DNA from: Hydractinia symbiolongicarpus
Taxonomy: Eukaryota; Cnidaria; Hydrozoa; Anthoathecata; Hydractiniidae
Length of the DNA: 64,000 nt
Assembly: GCF_029227915.1 (NCBI RefSeq)
Contig: NC_079880.1
Location: 13,660,001 to 13,724,000 of the forward strand
Direction of reading: 5' to 3'
Shown piece by piece: positions 42,895-56,400 of the stretch. The translations under genes and the position numbers were made by a program. The notes below the pieces were generated by a model, which was given only the letters and a program-made list of their open reading frames with translations, had not been told where the DNA came from and searched no databases. The first letter of the stretch is position 1. Each line of letters starts with the position of its first letter.

Positions 42895-43345
42895 AGTGTG
42901 CCTACCAAGCACTACATCTTGAAAGTGCCATCTTATGCTATATTGTGAAAGTACCATCTTATCCTATATTGTGTGTTTCAACAACACTTTCAATTTAGTT
43001 GCCACTATCAATTATTTCGGCACTTTAAAGGCGGGTCATTACTGGACTTTAATTCGGGAAAAAAATAACACCTTGCTTAATTGTGACGATCGTGCAATTG
43101 CTGAGATAAAGGCTTCACAAATGAACAATCGCTCAGCTTATAAACATTTCTTTAAAGGATGTGGGCATTCTTTTGTGCTGCTACCTAGTTTAGGAAAGAG
43201 AATTCATTTTCCTAGCGGTTGTGACTTGCCCCAGCTGAATGGTCAGTTTACCGTGACAACGGAGTTTTCTGACGTCCTTCTCTTTTGGAGACCATATAAG
43301 AAGCATAGCAAGGGGGCTCGCGGCTTGTCTTGTCTTGTCCGCTGA
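42895..43345 (+). pseudogene. Ubiquitin-specific-protease-like C-terminal fragment
   Basis: From about 42980 the translation reads NTFNLVATINYFGTLKAGHYWTLI, then LLNCDDRAI, then IKASQMNNRSAY. This is the C-terminal catalytic box of USP-type deubiquitinases: the GHY histidine, the aspartate of the CDD box and a closing S..AY..F pattern. The N-terminal cysteine box is absent from the window, so only the last part of the domain exists. A sequence resembling a splice acceptor (CTTCTTTTGTAG) precedes the exon near 42886. A 26-bp tandem duplication (GAAAGTGCCATCTTATGCTA and its variant) lies at about 42920-42972 just before the conserved part and may have disturbed the frame. Multicopy USP-like ORFs linked to mobile elements occur in cnidarians, from memory. 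Confidence 0.55.
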
Positions 43346-44604
43346 CCATCCCACTTGTTACCCCAGTGCAGTAGGAATTCCCAGTCTGCTCACTTGGTCT
43401 TTAGGATTACCAATCCTGGATCCACGAGTAACTTTGAAAAAGCTAGAGGTTTAATGTTTTGCCTTTTCTGCGAAACCTTAATTACGACAGGGTGGTACTG
43501 TCGTCGTGCAGTTACGTAGCAGCAATGGCGTCATCAACACGTGTAACGCTAATAACTGCATCTTATGGAGACAGTTCAAACTTAATGCACATGAGATTTA
43601 TAGTATAATGCGTGTTAGGATTCGCAGGACTCTTTTGAACATTATTAACCTTGAAAGTTCAGGATTGTGTACAAAGCTCACATTGGTAATTCCACATCTC
43701 CACTAATATGGTTACGAAAGTATTAGCAGGTGATTAATTTGAAATTTCAACCAGATTAGCGAAAACAAAGACAAGACACAATATTTGAGGCACCTTTCTA
43801 TGCCCTAAAAAATGCAAGAAAAAAATTTCACGAAGATTTAAATATAATTCATGAACTACCGAAATTTTTTTGGTTCCATTCCTTACGCTCAGATGGAGCT
43901 AGTGCTGCCCACAGAAAAATAAGTAAAGACAACAGGTGGTCATCAAGTTCCAGTAGGAACAATTGTGAAAAGAAGCGGCTATTGCACTCTATAAAACTAG
44001 TAAAAATATGTACAAAATAAAAACAATTCGTTAAGAATGCATGGAATAACACATCTAAAAGAAAAGGGAGTACGATATATGGCAATGTTAGTGGCACCAT
44101 AGCTTTAAACAAAACCAGCAGTATGTAGGAAACTACATAAACAATTATACAAGGCGCGTCGTAGCAGAGAAAAAAGCGGAAAATATTTCTCATTATAATC
44201 ACGACAACATAATTATAATGTGGAAAATTGTGACGCCTTGTCGTTTGTTTACATTAGTTTCTTATCTTTACATGTAGTCAGTATTGGTTAATTATAACAA
44301 TTATGCATCAATTATGCATTGATTTTGTAGCTATGCATTGCGGTAAATTCAACTCAACTTCAAAATATTCTTAAAATAGGTGAAACCACGTCATAAAGAT
44401 ATTTCGTGTAATTAAAATTTAAAATTAAGTTCTATCAGATAAAAAAAACTGGTTAAGTGTAAACAAGCTAAGACAAATATCGTGTAACCACTCTGTAGAT
44501 CATTTTTACTTTCTATATAGCTAACGATTAACTAGGAAAATAGTTCCTTAAATGTTTAAGAATATATATTTTATACAAAACAATTCTTGCCTATACTTAT
44601 ATAT
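43346..44604. other. No recognised gene
   Basis: Open frames at 43506-43706 (plus) and 43849-44202 (minus) have no family resemblance. I see no RNA gene. Confidence 0.4.
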
Positions 44605-44790
44605 ATATACTAATCGTTAGCCCGTGGAAAAATCCGCGGAGTCACCCGTCCTTTATATTTACCCGTCGCAACAAAAGGGATAAAAATATATCGCATTCGA
44701 TATTCGTGTTTCCGCAACATCATTTTCTTACTTAGCGTGGGGTCCGCGCAGAGACAGACAAAATACGGCTATTATTATAGAGATATAAAG
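44605..44790 (+). repeat. Probable dispersed element with GTTAGCCCGTGG head
   Basis: A G+C-richer island in A+T-rich surroundings runs from a TA-repeat (TATATATATATACTAATCG) through AGTCACCCGTCC and GGTCCGCGCAGAGACAGAC to TATTATTATAGAGATA. TA-rich ends of roughly complementary type and abrupt composition change suggest a short mobile element. No second copy is present in the window, so this rests on appearance. Confidence 0.35.
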
Positions 44791-47179
44791 TGGACATATG
44801 GAGAGCGTTTTTCAGACAAAAATAATGTTTTAAACCTTCAACTGCCACAGATTTACACTCAAATAATGTCTAACTAAAGGCAAGTCACAATTTATTGAGT
44901 CAAAGACATTCTGAATTTTTACGAAGACTTCAATATCCCATGTATGTTAAAGAAAATTAAAAGCACTGATACAAAAGCACTAAAATACACAAAAGGCTTT
45001 ATTAAACGTAATTTGACATTTTAAATGAACCTATACTTATCAACAAACAGTATGAGGTAGTTATCTTATATTTTGTTCACGTAATTTTTACAAAGCACAA
45101 CACCTACAAGTGGTTGTACACACCCACACATCAACGTAGAAAATGCATTCTTTATTTTATATAGCTTTTTATTTGTTAATTAAGTATTCCTGTTTTGTCT
45201 TAAAAAAGATAAACTTGACATATCATAGCGCATATGTAAAAGTTATAAGCATCACCGCCATTAAGGGATTGGTTTGACGTCCGTTTTTTGAAAATAATCT
45301 TTAAAATGAATTATGTCATCTTATTTACTTTGTTTCGTCCATGCGAGTTTCGTGTTCCGTCTTAACCCGAGTTTGATATATGCACAGGAAACTCAAGGAT
45401 ATATCTATTTAAATAAAATTCTGAGCACAGTATTAATAGGAATTGTCTTTTGTTGTCAATTTCTCAAAATATTCAAACTACATGACTTGACTGGTACTAG
45501 TAAAGGTTTACTTCCGCATAGGTTTAGTTTAAGTAAACAACATTGAAATGCTCTAGGTGCAATGTTTGTACTATAAGGCAATTCTCCACTGCCCTAAGTG
45601 GTCACAAAATTAGGGTGTTTGGACGTCAGCAACTGTTATTGCTCTTTAAGATTGTGTATATAAACAATGAGCAAGCCTGAATTCCCTGTTTGATGTAGAC
45701 GGTTTTTCTGTTTCTGAAAACACGAGCGTAATTTTAATTGTGGTTCAACAATAGGCATTAAATTTACCTAAAATGCTCACGAACCCGTGATTATTCGTGA
45801 CTTTGTTAGTGTGAAAGGGATCACAGGTTGGGTTATATTATTTGTTAGAACAATTACAAGCATTAAAGAAAGAAAGACTAATATATTGTAAAGGTTGTTT
45901 ATCTGCCCTATGCATCTGCTAAAGTAAAGTTTTTGAAAATTGTCGACTGTAGCGTATTGGTCCTATGAGGTGGTTTCTCTACTTTATCAGAAGCAAAAAC
46001 CACCCATTGCCTAATGATTGATGTTAATAAATGTAGCTGCAGATAACGAAGTGCACAACATTTAATTCGCTAAACCAGGCTTAACTGTTTCAATTCTTAT
46101 GATGCAACGCACCCAGATATAAACCCAGATTGCAAATGTATCTACTAATTTTATGGTAAAAAAATTTGCTTATCGAAATAAAAACTTGCAAGCTCAAATT
46201 ATCTGTTATCGGGGTCACTGTGTTGTCGAAGGTGCACTACAAATCGTAGTTTTAGCCGAAGTTTCTTGGTTTATACTGTAAAGGAGTGTTTTGTAATGAA
46301 TATAAGGATTTTAAAATTCACATTGTTGGAGCTAAATATGAGGTTAACTTCGTAACTAACAAAATTAGCATCATCGCTTGTCAAACAAATATGCTTTAAA
46401 TGACTCTGTTTGGAAGTTGGTCGTTTTTCCCATTGGATAGACGCTTGTCAAATGTTTCATCTCAAAATTAGAGCGCTTGATGACAGAAAGCGCTTTATTG
46501 CACGTTTTATATCATTTTTTTTTTAATTGAAAACATGCACAGACGTCGGTTGATACAGAGGTTTTATTGGTAAATAAAACTTAATAAACTGCATTTCGAA
46601 AAACAGACGTGAATAGATTTTAAGCATTTTTTTCCTGTTTTTTTTTAAAATTATTACCAAATATGGAGTATAAAAACAAAATAATCATTTTTAAAGTAAG
46701 AACCTCTATGAATACATATGAATGACTGTACCTTCAACTGAATTCTTCAAGATTATGTCACCTCGTATTTATTTTAAACTTTTCCTTTTCCGAATTTTAA
46801 TCTCGCTATACATTATCATCTAGTTCCGTCACCGATAACAAAAAGGAAAAATTCCATATGATTATTTTTAAGAATGTGATATAATTAGAACGCGTCTAGT
46901 AATTAGTATTTCCGGTAAAAAAGCGAATATATAGATGAACAGTTTCTGCAGAAAGGCATGTAAGCAGGAACTGAAGTTTAATCTATTCAGCTAGCTACTT
47001 TTGCAAGTTGAATGTAAGCTTATATAAATATCTAATATGGTATTCATTTTTTGTTTTTGTGTTTCTATTTTCCAAGATTCTTTTTATTATAAGGCACATG
47101 TAGGCATATAAATTTTGGTAAAAATTATGATATTATATATAATATTACAATAATAATTTACATTTAGAATTTCACCAAC
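44791..47179. other. Long stretch without recognised genes
   Basis: About 2.4 kb of A+T-rich sequence. The open frame at 45313-45546 is short and unassigned. It may hold the promoter of the secreted-protein gene at 47180. Confidence 0.45.
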
Positions 47180-48200
47180 ATGACCTGGACAAGAATTTAT
47201 TTGTGTCTCTTCTTAATAAAGGTAAAATTTTACTTTCCCTTCCTTGATATTTTCAAATACAAGAAGATTTTACCACAATAAAATGGTAAGCGTATGAATC
47301 TTTATGCTTTTTTTAATGTTTGATATTACATATTTGCTAGGATTTTGAAAGTTATGTGGAGGTTTGCCTACATAATCAAAAAATAACAATGGCACTGAAA
47401 TCCCCAATTGTTACCATGATATGAAAATGTACATATTATATATACCAAAACAAAATGTATTTGTTGACTCTATAGTCATGTTACGTCATTGTATTTAGGT
47501 TTGCTGGACAGAACCTAGATGCCATGTACAGCGAAATATTGTTCGTTCTAATTTCAGTCAAGACTACAGAATATGTAAACCTTCACGAATGGTATTAAAA
47601 AGTCATGTTGTCACAAGGGTTTTTAACCAAACAGCTTCGAATAAGCTGAGTATATCATTTACCACAAATGGAAAAAATGTTTTAATAAATGATCAACTGT
47701 TAGGATCGTTCTCCATGGCAATGAAAAAATGCTACTATTCTAAAAGTTCCATTTGCTACAGAACATCGAATTTTATGTCCGCTATCAGCACTAGGATTAT
47801 AAGTGCATATATCACATTAACGGCAGAAGGAAACAGTTTGTACAAAGTGACTTCCTACAAATTGAATGAAGCTTCTTTAAAAAAAACCTCACCAGTGAGA
47901 ACTTGGGTGACTGTTGATATTGTCAAAAACACAGCTGTTATCAAAAATGCGAAGACAGCGAATGTAAAAAAAAGCATTCTACCGAAAGGCAAGTGGACAA
48001 TACTAGGTTCTCTATATGTAACAAGAAAGCCATATCCTAAGTCGTATACCAGTAATTGCGAAAGTTGTAAATGCGCATATCCTTGTCCTTGTTGTCCTCC
48101 ACGACCACCATGCAGAAAACCACCATGTCTTCAGAACCTTCTTACACTTCAACTTATCCAATCTACTAAAGTAAATAAAAAAGGTGTTCTACAGTTGTAG
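47180..48200 (+). CDS. Two-exon secreted Cys/Pro-rich protein, unknown function
   Basis: Exon 1 is 47180-47221 (14 codons, MTWTRIYLCLFLIK), a typical signal-peptide start, followed by the donor GTAAAA. Exon 2 is 47499-48200, after TATTTAG. The junction keeps the frame (phase 0) and gives a 247-residue product ending at TAG 48198-48200. The mature part opens with spaced cysteines, continues with a Ser/Thr/Lys-rich domain that could be a beta-sandwich, and ends in a cluster (CESCKCAYPCPCCPP, then CRKPPC). The Cys/Pro tail recalls structural proteins of cnidarian extracellular matrix or capsules but does not match the minicollagen spacing. I do not recognise the family. The gene model is supported by splice signals and signal peptide, not by homology. 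Confidence 0.6.
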
Positions 48201-50544
48201 ACTTTAAATCTCCAAAATACTTTAATATGGATTAAATATTTGATTACGCTGTTGTTAGAATGAAGACTTATTTCGTGCTATTTATTTATTTATTTTTATA
48301 TGCATATAACTTTTGGATATAGATGCTTATAGTCATTTTATTTTCTAATATTTATTTTTTTGTTAATAAGAATTAAGAGAATTTTAATAATTAGAAGAAA
48401 TAATAACATAATAATGACTTTTTTAGTGTTAAAGTGTTTAATAGATTTGACGTTTTATGATATTGTTTTTGCAACTCAATTTTTTGACACGATAATGGAA
48501 AAACAATAAAAGTTGGAAAATAATTTTCCAAACTAGCTATGTTAGAGATGCTAAATTAATAAATATTTCTGCTGAATCATGTTATTAAAATACATTTAAA
48601 GCGTTGGACTAAGCATGCACACGCCAAAGTACTGAAATTTTTGTTTTAGAAGTTTGTTTGACCGTTACTTCTAGTGCATAAGCTTGAATTTCTGATCAAG
48701 AAATTGGATAGGATTGTGTGTGACGAACGGTTAAAAAAAGATATTTTTTTTTGATGATCCCATCAACCCCTTCATCATAAAACAGATTGGGTGACCCAGA
48801 TTTCGGAAAGTTACGCAAATTAACCTCAAGATGGCCCCTAGTTACCCATGTAGGGGAACATGGACTTCGCCAATGCTATTGACGTGTGTCTAATGCATTG
48901 ACGTCGTGCTGTAACGTCAGAGATTGGGGAAAAAAGGCATAACTTTTTCTGCAACAGACTAATCCATTGTTCCTACGATCCAGAACGACTTTTGATTTGC
49001 CTCCTTCACTGGGTTAACTGATATGACGACTCACAATCCGCCTCAATAAAATTTAAAAACTGATTCGAGGACTTATCAACCGGTTTATAGCATTGATTTC
49101 ACTTCATAAATTTTGCAATAGCCGTTCGCCAGTGTGGTTGTTTTTAATTTAAGATATTGGATTGGAAGTAAAGTTGATATTAAAGGTAAAAATGCCATTT
49201 GCCGATATCACTTTACCACAAGGAATAATATTCAATAAATTGATATGTTAAAATGTGTTTCCTATCTTCTTTTCAACGTAACTGTTATGTGTGGGTTTTT
49301 CTGTTATAACGTAATTAGAAATTAGTATTCTACTTCTCTGTGAAATGAACAAACACTATCATTTACAGGTAGACAAGAAATTAACTGTTTAAGTTTAGTA
49401 GCTAGCTATTGGAGAAATAAATCGTAAACAACAACATGACTTAAAAACGGTATTTTCCTACACTTTTTCATACGACACAAAATTCCCTTGTTTTGCTATA
49501 TATTCCTCCTAAATTTGACGATTGTGCGATTTTTTTACTCTTTTTTCGAAATGCTTTAATTGCCGCTGTCGTCCTTTTGCAAAAATATGTTTTCGCTAAA
49601 TTTTGTCCGTTCCCTTTTTCAGAAAATTCGATTGTTCAAAATCTTTAAATTTGGGGGATAATAAGTTGTTGCCTTAAAGAAGAGGAGAACTAAAAATTAT
49701 TTTGTGGCAGCCAGAAAATAAATTTTACACGCGAGATAAAAAAATTATACATTTCTAAATTTTAAAATCTACTGAAATTACTACTATAAAGCAAATAAAT
49801 AACTATGTTTCAGAACTAAGCATCTATATATCTTTCTAACAACAATATTACAGAATTTTCATGGTTGTATAGGGTCAAAGTAAGCAAGTTTTGCATGTAC
49901 TTACCAGTGAACATAAAACAAAAGATCTTTGACCAGAGATAACCCAGAATATTTTATGTACTATGGTAGTAAAAGTATTTTATAACCTTCCTTTAAACTT
50001 CTTTGTACTTAAGGAATATCTGTTATGACCAGCAACTCTCTCTCTCTTTTCCACAACATACTATGACCTTCGAACGGTGAAGTTTGTTATGAAGAGTTGA
50101 CGCCAAATTTATTATATATACAGACTGGAAACATCAAAAAACAAATCAAATTATAAATAATTCAGCACTCGCAAAAATGTTAAAAAAAAACTGGCAGTTG
50201 ACTTTTTTATGATGGTCGTGTAAAATCTAAATTGATTTATTATCAATCAGACCAAGCGAATTGTTCTGGTCTTTAAAATCAACACTATCACCATCAACCT
50301 TTATTCAGCAGCCGTGCCATGCGCAGTTCGCCTGTCCTTTAATCATTTTTGGCTCTTTTTTTTACATCAAAAAACGCGGAAAAACGGCTATGCACTAAGT
50401 TTGTACCATGTGACAATTTTCTTGAAAATATGGTTCATGAATAGCGCCAACACATTTTGTCCCAGTCAAATATCCAAAACTTTAGCTAGCTAAATTCTGC
50501 GTTGTTTTAATGTTATGGATTCTGCAGACTATCCTTTTAAAAAA
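48201..50544. other. Long stretch without recognised genes
   Basis: About 2.3 kb of A+T-rich sequence with no open frame of note and no clear repeat. AATAAA-like signals close to the end of the preceding gene (about 48505) could act in polyadenylation. Confidence 0.45.
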
Positions 50545-50668
50545 GAAGATCTTGCACTGAATATAGATCTCTAGAGGGTGTAACCTCTACAATTCATAAA
50601 CAAAAGAGTCAGTAGACTAGTTCCATCATTACAGCTTGCTGTTTTGTTATCTCACAATCAATAAGAAA
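50545..50668 (+). repeat. Dispersed repeat family D, copy 2
   Basis: Copy with hairpin GAGGGTGTAACCTC at 50574-50587. The flanking words match copies at 42335-42465 and 62505-62640. Confidence 0.75.
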
Positions 50669-51309
50669 ATCGGCATGAGTTAATGTTGTCATACTGAGGT
50701 TAAAGTTTTCTATATGCAAAATCCGGGCTCGCTTTAAGCCTTTGAAAATTTTATATAATGCATGCATATTATCCGCGTTCATGCTGCTTTAATGACCACG
50801 TTAGGTTATAAGAAAATTGAACTGCGAAAGACTTTAAAAAACTTGGCATTTTTAAAGGTTGCTAAGTAAAGAACGTAATAACAATTTCAGCCTCAATTCG
50901 TTCAAAAAAGGAAGCATATTCAGTCTTGAAGAAAAAAACGTTTTAAACTGTGCAGGTAATTTTAAAAATCATGCCAGTAGGAAATTTAGTTGCAAAAGAA
51001 AATCCGTTTTTAGATATTAGCGGTCAGAAACCCATCAATGTGTTAAACTGTTTCAACGGAGACTTTATTGCTAGCATCAAGAAGCTCATAAAGGAATGCA
51101 TAATTATTTCAATTATAGATGTTATTGATTTTAACAATAACGTTAATTACCTTACAATTTTCTTACACTCATAGCAACAAGAGAGGAAGACTTTGCTGTG
51201 TTTGAAGTACATCCTCTGTATATAAGCCAGCCTAAACAAACAAAAGTTATAGGTTTTACAATTTCTTTTTTGTTACTTAAAATGGCGCTTTAAGGTAATA
51301 TTGTTCAAA

Positions 51310-52003
51310 ATGATACGACAGTTTATTGTTCTGCTTTGCTGCTTGGTATGGAATGTTAAAGCAAAAGGTATATTTTTGTCCTGTATAAGTTCTGTGAAAA
51401 GGTGGCAAGATATATTTCCTTTTGCCATGCTTTATTGCCGTATCAACGAAATGCCAAGCGGAAACCAGCAGTGAAAATAATGTTACTTTTTTTAGTTAAA
51501 CTTCTAAATTTCAGTTAAGGCTTGGCGTGAAGGATTCAGGCTAAGTCAAACAACCTATTTAAAAAAATATATCAATTCTTTTATTTATGGCGGACTTGCT
51601 GTTTTAAAGTTTTATTCTCATAGTATATAAATTATGTAATTTTCGCGCTACACCAATTGTTATTGTGACCAATTTTTCAATTGGTTTTGTGAAACAATAT
51701 TATTGTACGCTGGGTTTGAAAAAATATGCTAAAGTTTGTTGTAAAAGTAGTAGGGTAGCTTAATTGTCTCTATTGATTGGACCATAGATAATAGAAATTA
51801 GATTTTCTTTCTATTTAGAGGTAAAAGCTGGGCATAGATGGAGGCATATATCTGGCAGATTGAAAGTAATCTCTGCTGGGCAAGCCGGAGTTTGGGGTGT
51901 CGATACACGCAACTTTGTTTGGCTTAAAGAAGGTACATATTTGGATGGACCAATTCCAGTTAATGCAACATTTGGAAAGCATTGGTTTAGAATATGTAAG
52001 TAG
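51310..52003 (+). CDS. Secreted tectonin-type lectin, partial gene
   Basis: Exon 1 (51310-51367) encodes MIRQFIVLLCCLVWNVKAK, a signal peptide, and ends at GTATAT. Exon 2 begins at 51819 after CTATTTAG and continues in phase with WRHISGRLKVISAGQAGVWGV, the hallmark of a tectonin beta-propeller repeat (W-x2-I-x-G-x-L, IS-x-G, GVWGV) found in fish-egg lectin and tachylectin-like sugar-binding proteins. A GTAAGT donor at 51996 would end exon 2 in the middle of the next repeat; if unspliced, TAG occurs at 52001-52003. Such proteins normally have four to six repeats, and I find no further tectonin exons in the window. Either the gene was cut, or distal exons lie beyond 64000 with the 52498-62014 transposon in an intron. 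Confidence 0.65.
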
Positions 52004-52497
52004 AAGTACACCACATAACTGGCAGAGAAGTAAGTTCTGCGCAAATGATATATGCAAATGTCTTAAAATTGCTTTCAATGCAAGCGCATAGCATGTAAGA
52101 CCCGTAGAAACAAGCAATTCATGGTCACTAACTTATTAAAATATACTATCCTTAACTCTTTTGCTATGCAATTTCTAAAGCAATTGAATGTTAGCGATGT
52201 GACATCCTCAAAAAATTGTGGACAATGCCTTGGAAAATGGTTTGTAAGATTTCACTTTGCTTCTGCGTTAAAATAGTGAGCGAATTCTTCAGGTTACAAA
52301 TAATTATTGACCATTATTTAATGCTAAAAATTACTTTTTAATTTCTAAGAAGGTTCTTGAATTAGCCAAAATTGGATAAAAAAGAATGCAAATGTTTTTT
52401 ATTGCATAGATTCGTTGTACCAGAGGATGCTACGAGCTTCTGTTGTATAAAAAAGGAATGTTAAGTATTTAGCCTAAGCATTTAGGCTAACCATTTA

Positions 52498-52517
52498 CTT
52501 TAATGGGATTAATTTTC
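52498..52517 (+). repeat. Left terminal inverted repeat of pogo-like element
   Basis: Pairs with 61995-62014 at 18 of 20 positions and is preceded by TA. Confidence 0.8.
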
Positions 52518-52857
52518 GCGGGGATTAAATTTTGCGAGCTCGAAAATTCGCGAAATGTACAGGATTAATTTTCGCGAATTTTAGCAAATAATCTGTTTTT
52601 GTGTATTTCGCAAGGACTTAATTTCGCGAATGAATGAAATTAAGAAGAATTTTTTTTATTGATGTAACATCTTTATTCACCTCACCATATACATAAAAAC
52701 GAAAAACTATCAATCGTCGTCCTCGTCAATAATGAAGGCAACAAATGCATTACGTTCAATTTCTTCACATTCCCATTCTAAGTCTGAATCGTCATCGTCA
52801 TCATTTGTTTTTTTTTAAATATCGTATACCTAATTCTTCTTCGCTCAAAGTGGTTAT

Positions 52858-53424
52858 TGTAGGTGCTTGGAAATTATAGACACGATTCCAACGGAGTATT
52901 TAATAATCTTACTCGCTAAACAAACAGAATACAAGGCGAAGTTTAAGCAACAAATTACACATGTAAGATGACATAAAATATAATAAGAAATAAACACTTA
53001 CTAGAAATATAGTGGCGTAAGCCAAGCCAACTACAAGTGAGAGAAAACAACTGATAATGTAACTGAGATACAGGACAACTCCTGTGATGTGCGAATATAA
53101 ATTACTAATTCACTCAACAGCGAATGTATTTCTGAAGTTTATGTCCGACCTAGTCGCTACATGCTGAAGACTGCTAGCACAGAAAAAGGATGTGCAAGAT
53201 GTGCAAAAAAAAAACAGACTCAAGGGGAAAATTTAACTAAAAATAGTATCAAAATTACAATCATTCTTTTACATAATTAACACGGGACATCACAACACAA
53301 AACTAACGAATATAATGCATCTCGTACTCCACCGCAGAGCTAACTCTACAGCAGAGCACAAACGGGACAACACAAGGACAACACAAATTACATAATAAAT
53401 ATAAATTTCAATACGGCAGGAACA
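52858..53424 (-). repeat. 3' LTR of BEL/Pao element
   Basis: 567 bp, one mismatch to 59321-59887. Preceded on the plus strand by GTTAT. Confidence 0.95.
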
Positions 53425-53485
53425 CATGGCTCCTCTCATGTTCGTGCATACAACATGACCTAATGGCTCCTCGTCGGGAATCGGA

Positions 53486-56400
53486 CTATTCGTTTTCCAG
53501 AAGCAAAACTACCTTTGATATCGGCCGTTGCATTACGACTCGAGATCCGCTCATTCGAATGTTCACAATTCTCACTATTCCATGCTTATCTGACACGACG
53601 CTCACAATTCTTGCTAACGGCCAACGATTTCGAACAGTAAACATGGTTGAGTCTTTTAATATGACGATGTCTCCAACCTCAAAATTACGTTTAATCGTGT
53701 TCCAACGTCGACGTTCCTGAAGGGTTGAAAGAAATTCCTTTCTCCATCTAATCCAGAATTCATTTGCTATGTGTTGAACTCTACGCCATCTTTTCCTCGA
53801 ATAAACATCAGGTTTCGGAAATTCTCCCGGTGGTGGCAACACGACATCTGACTTCATTGTCAAGATATTTGATGGAGATATTGGTATGAAGCTATTCGCG
53901 TCACTGAGGGTATCGACTGTTAGGGGTCTTGAGTTTAATATGGCTTCCGTTTCAATGAGGAGGGTGTTTAATGATTCATCATCTAAACTTGAACCGTGGG
54001 TCTTTAGCAATGAGGTTAGAATTTGTCTGGCTGATCTTATCTGCCTCTCCCAGACTCCTCCCATGTGACTGGCTGCTGGTGGATTGAAGTTCCATATCCA
54101 ATCAGCGTTTAACTCGTTTAGAAAAAACTTGATTTTTTCATGATCCATTTCTAAAAAAGCTCGTTTTAATTCATTATCACTTCCAACGAAGTTACTTCCA
54201 TTATCAGATCTTAGATACCTTACGTTTCCTCTTCTGCCAACAAAGCGACGAAGGGCCAAAATAAACGTATCAGTTTCTAAACTGCTTGCGATTTCAATGT
54301 GTACAGCTCTGCTAGATAAACATGTAAACAATACACCATACCTTTTCATCTCGCTTCTCCTTACCTTGATCAAGAATGGACCAAAACAATCTAATCCGCA
54401 ATAACTGAATGGTGGTGCTTCGTTGAACCTTTCTTTTGGCAAATCGGCCATCTTTTGCTCTCCAGCACGTCCTCTTAAACTCCTACATATGGTGCACTTA
54501 TGAATGACCTTTCGTGTTAAAGCATTTATATTCACGATCCAAATCCCATAACTTCGTACTTTGTTGATGGTTATTCCTCTGCCCGCATGTGCGACGTTCT
54601 GATGGCAATATCGAATAATCAACATGGATGTCTGGCTATCTTTCGGCATGATGATAGGATGCACATGTTCTTTATCTAGCCCAGATCGTTCGATTCTTCC
54701 TCCTACTCTTAACAGACCTTGTGAATCAACAAAGGGATTAAGTTTCGACAATTTGTTTTTAACATTGATTTTCCCAGACAACAAATTTCGCAATTCCGTT
54801 TTGAAATATTTTTCTTGAGTCAGTTGCATGATTTTTCTTTCAGCGCATTTCAATCGTTCGACGTCGATGATACCTTTCGTGGATGCATCGCCGGGTTTTA
54901 TCGTTTTGATTCTATCTGCAAACAGAAGGATCCACGCCATTACACGCTTTATTTTCTTCCAGCAAGACATGCGTTCTTCAAGCGTGCTCATCAGATCATT
55001 TGTGACTAGGCAAGCGTTTACTTTCACTTTCTTAACCTCCGGGTCGTTTTCGTCTACTTCTGCGGCGTGTTTGGATAGTTTCCAACTAGACTGATCATTC
55101 CACAAGAACTCTGGTCCTCTAAACCACATTTTAACTTGTTTGTCTTTCGAAGCATCTGATCCTCGTGACGCTATGTCGGCCGGATTTTCGTTCGACGGTA
55201 CATAATTCCAGTCGTCGATTTTGCTGTTGCTTCTGATAATCTCGATTCTATTAGCCACAAAAACTTTGAATCTTTTCGTTTGATTCTTTAGATATCCTAA
55301 GACGACTTGACTATCAGTCCAAAAATATTCATTAATACATAGTAGTCGCAATTCTTGTCTCAACAAAGAAGCTATCTTAACAGACAAAGTAGCTGCTGTT
55401 AATTCTAATCGAGGCATAGATACGAATTTCAAAGGAGCGACTCTTGCCTTACCCATAACCAAGCAAACATGTACTCTGCCACTTTCATTTACTATTCTTA
55501 GGTACGTAGCTTGGCCATATGCAAACTCTGATGCATCAGAAAAGTAGTGGATCGAGGAATGAACAATCTTACCAAATTTTTTGGGCTTGAAGCATCGCGG
55601 TATTCTAAATCCTTCAAGAGGCTGGATACAGTCTTTCCATCTGTTCCAGTCATTACAATTGTCTTCAGGAGCTGGGTCATCCCAATTTAGGCTCATGCTG
55701 CACAGTTCTTGAAGGATTATTTTTCCTCTGACTAGAAATGGAGCTAAAAATCCCAAAGGATCGTACAACGTGCTCAACATAGAAAGCATACCTCTTCTGC
55801 TGTAGGGCGTCTTTTTCAGTTCGATCTTAAATTTGAAGCAATCCATTTCGATATCCCATGTGATACCTAACGTACTATCGGACGGCAGATCCGTATCTCC
55901 AGACAATAATTCACAATCAGTAAACCCCGTTTTCCGATCATCTTCAGGTATAGACAATAACACTTCTTTATTATTGCTGACAAATTTTGTTAACCTAAAA
56001 CCTCCCGCCTTACACATAGAAGTGACGTTTTTCATTAACGAAATGGTCTCACCAAGATTATCTTTTGACTTCAGCATGTCATCGACATAAAAATTCTTCA
56101 ATAACGTTTCCGCTGCATCAGTTCCAAATTTGCCTTGATTATCTAAGGCAGTTTTCTTCAAGGCATAATTGCTACAACTCGCAGACGAAGTCGCTCCAAA
56201 GATGTGGACATTCATTTCGTATTCAACCGGTTTGGTCATTTCTTTATCGTTTTTGTCCCACCAAAGAATTCTCTGAAACGATCTTTGGTGTTCCGTTACA
56301 AACACCTGGAAGTACATAGATTCGATGTCAGCCATGACTGCTATGGTTCCTTCTCTAAATCTGTTAAGCACACCTATAAGATGGTTGGTAAAGTCTGGTC

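Noticed and set aside
47180-48200. Minicollagen or nematocyst capsule protein
   Set aside because: The Cys/Pro tail is suggestive, but there are no Gly-X-Y repeats and the cysteine spacing differs from the minicollagen module.
51811-52117. Minus-strand open frames
   Set aside because: They lie opposite the tectonin exon, which has recognisable motifs and splice signals.
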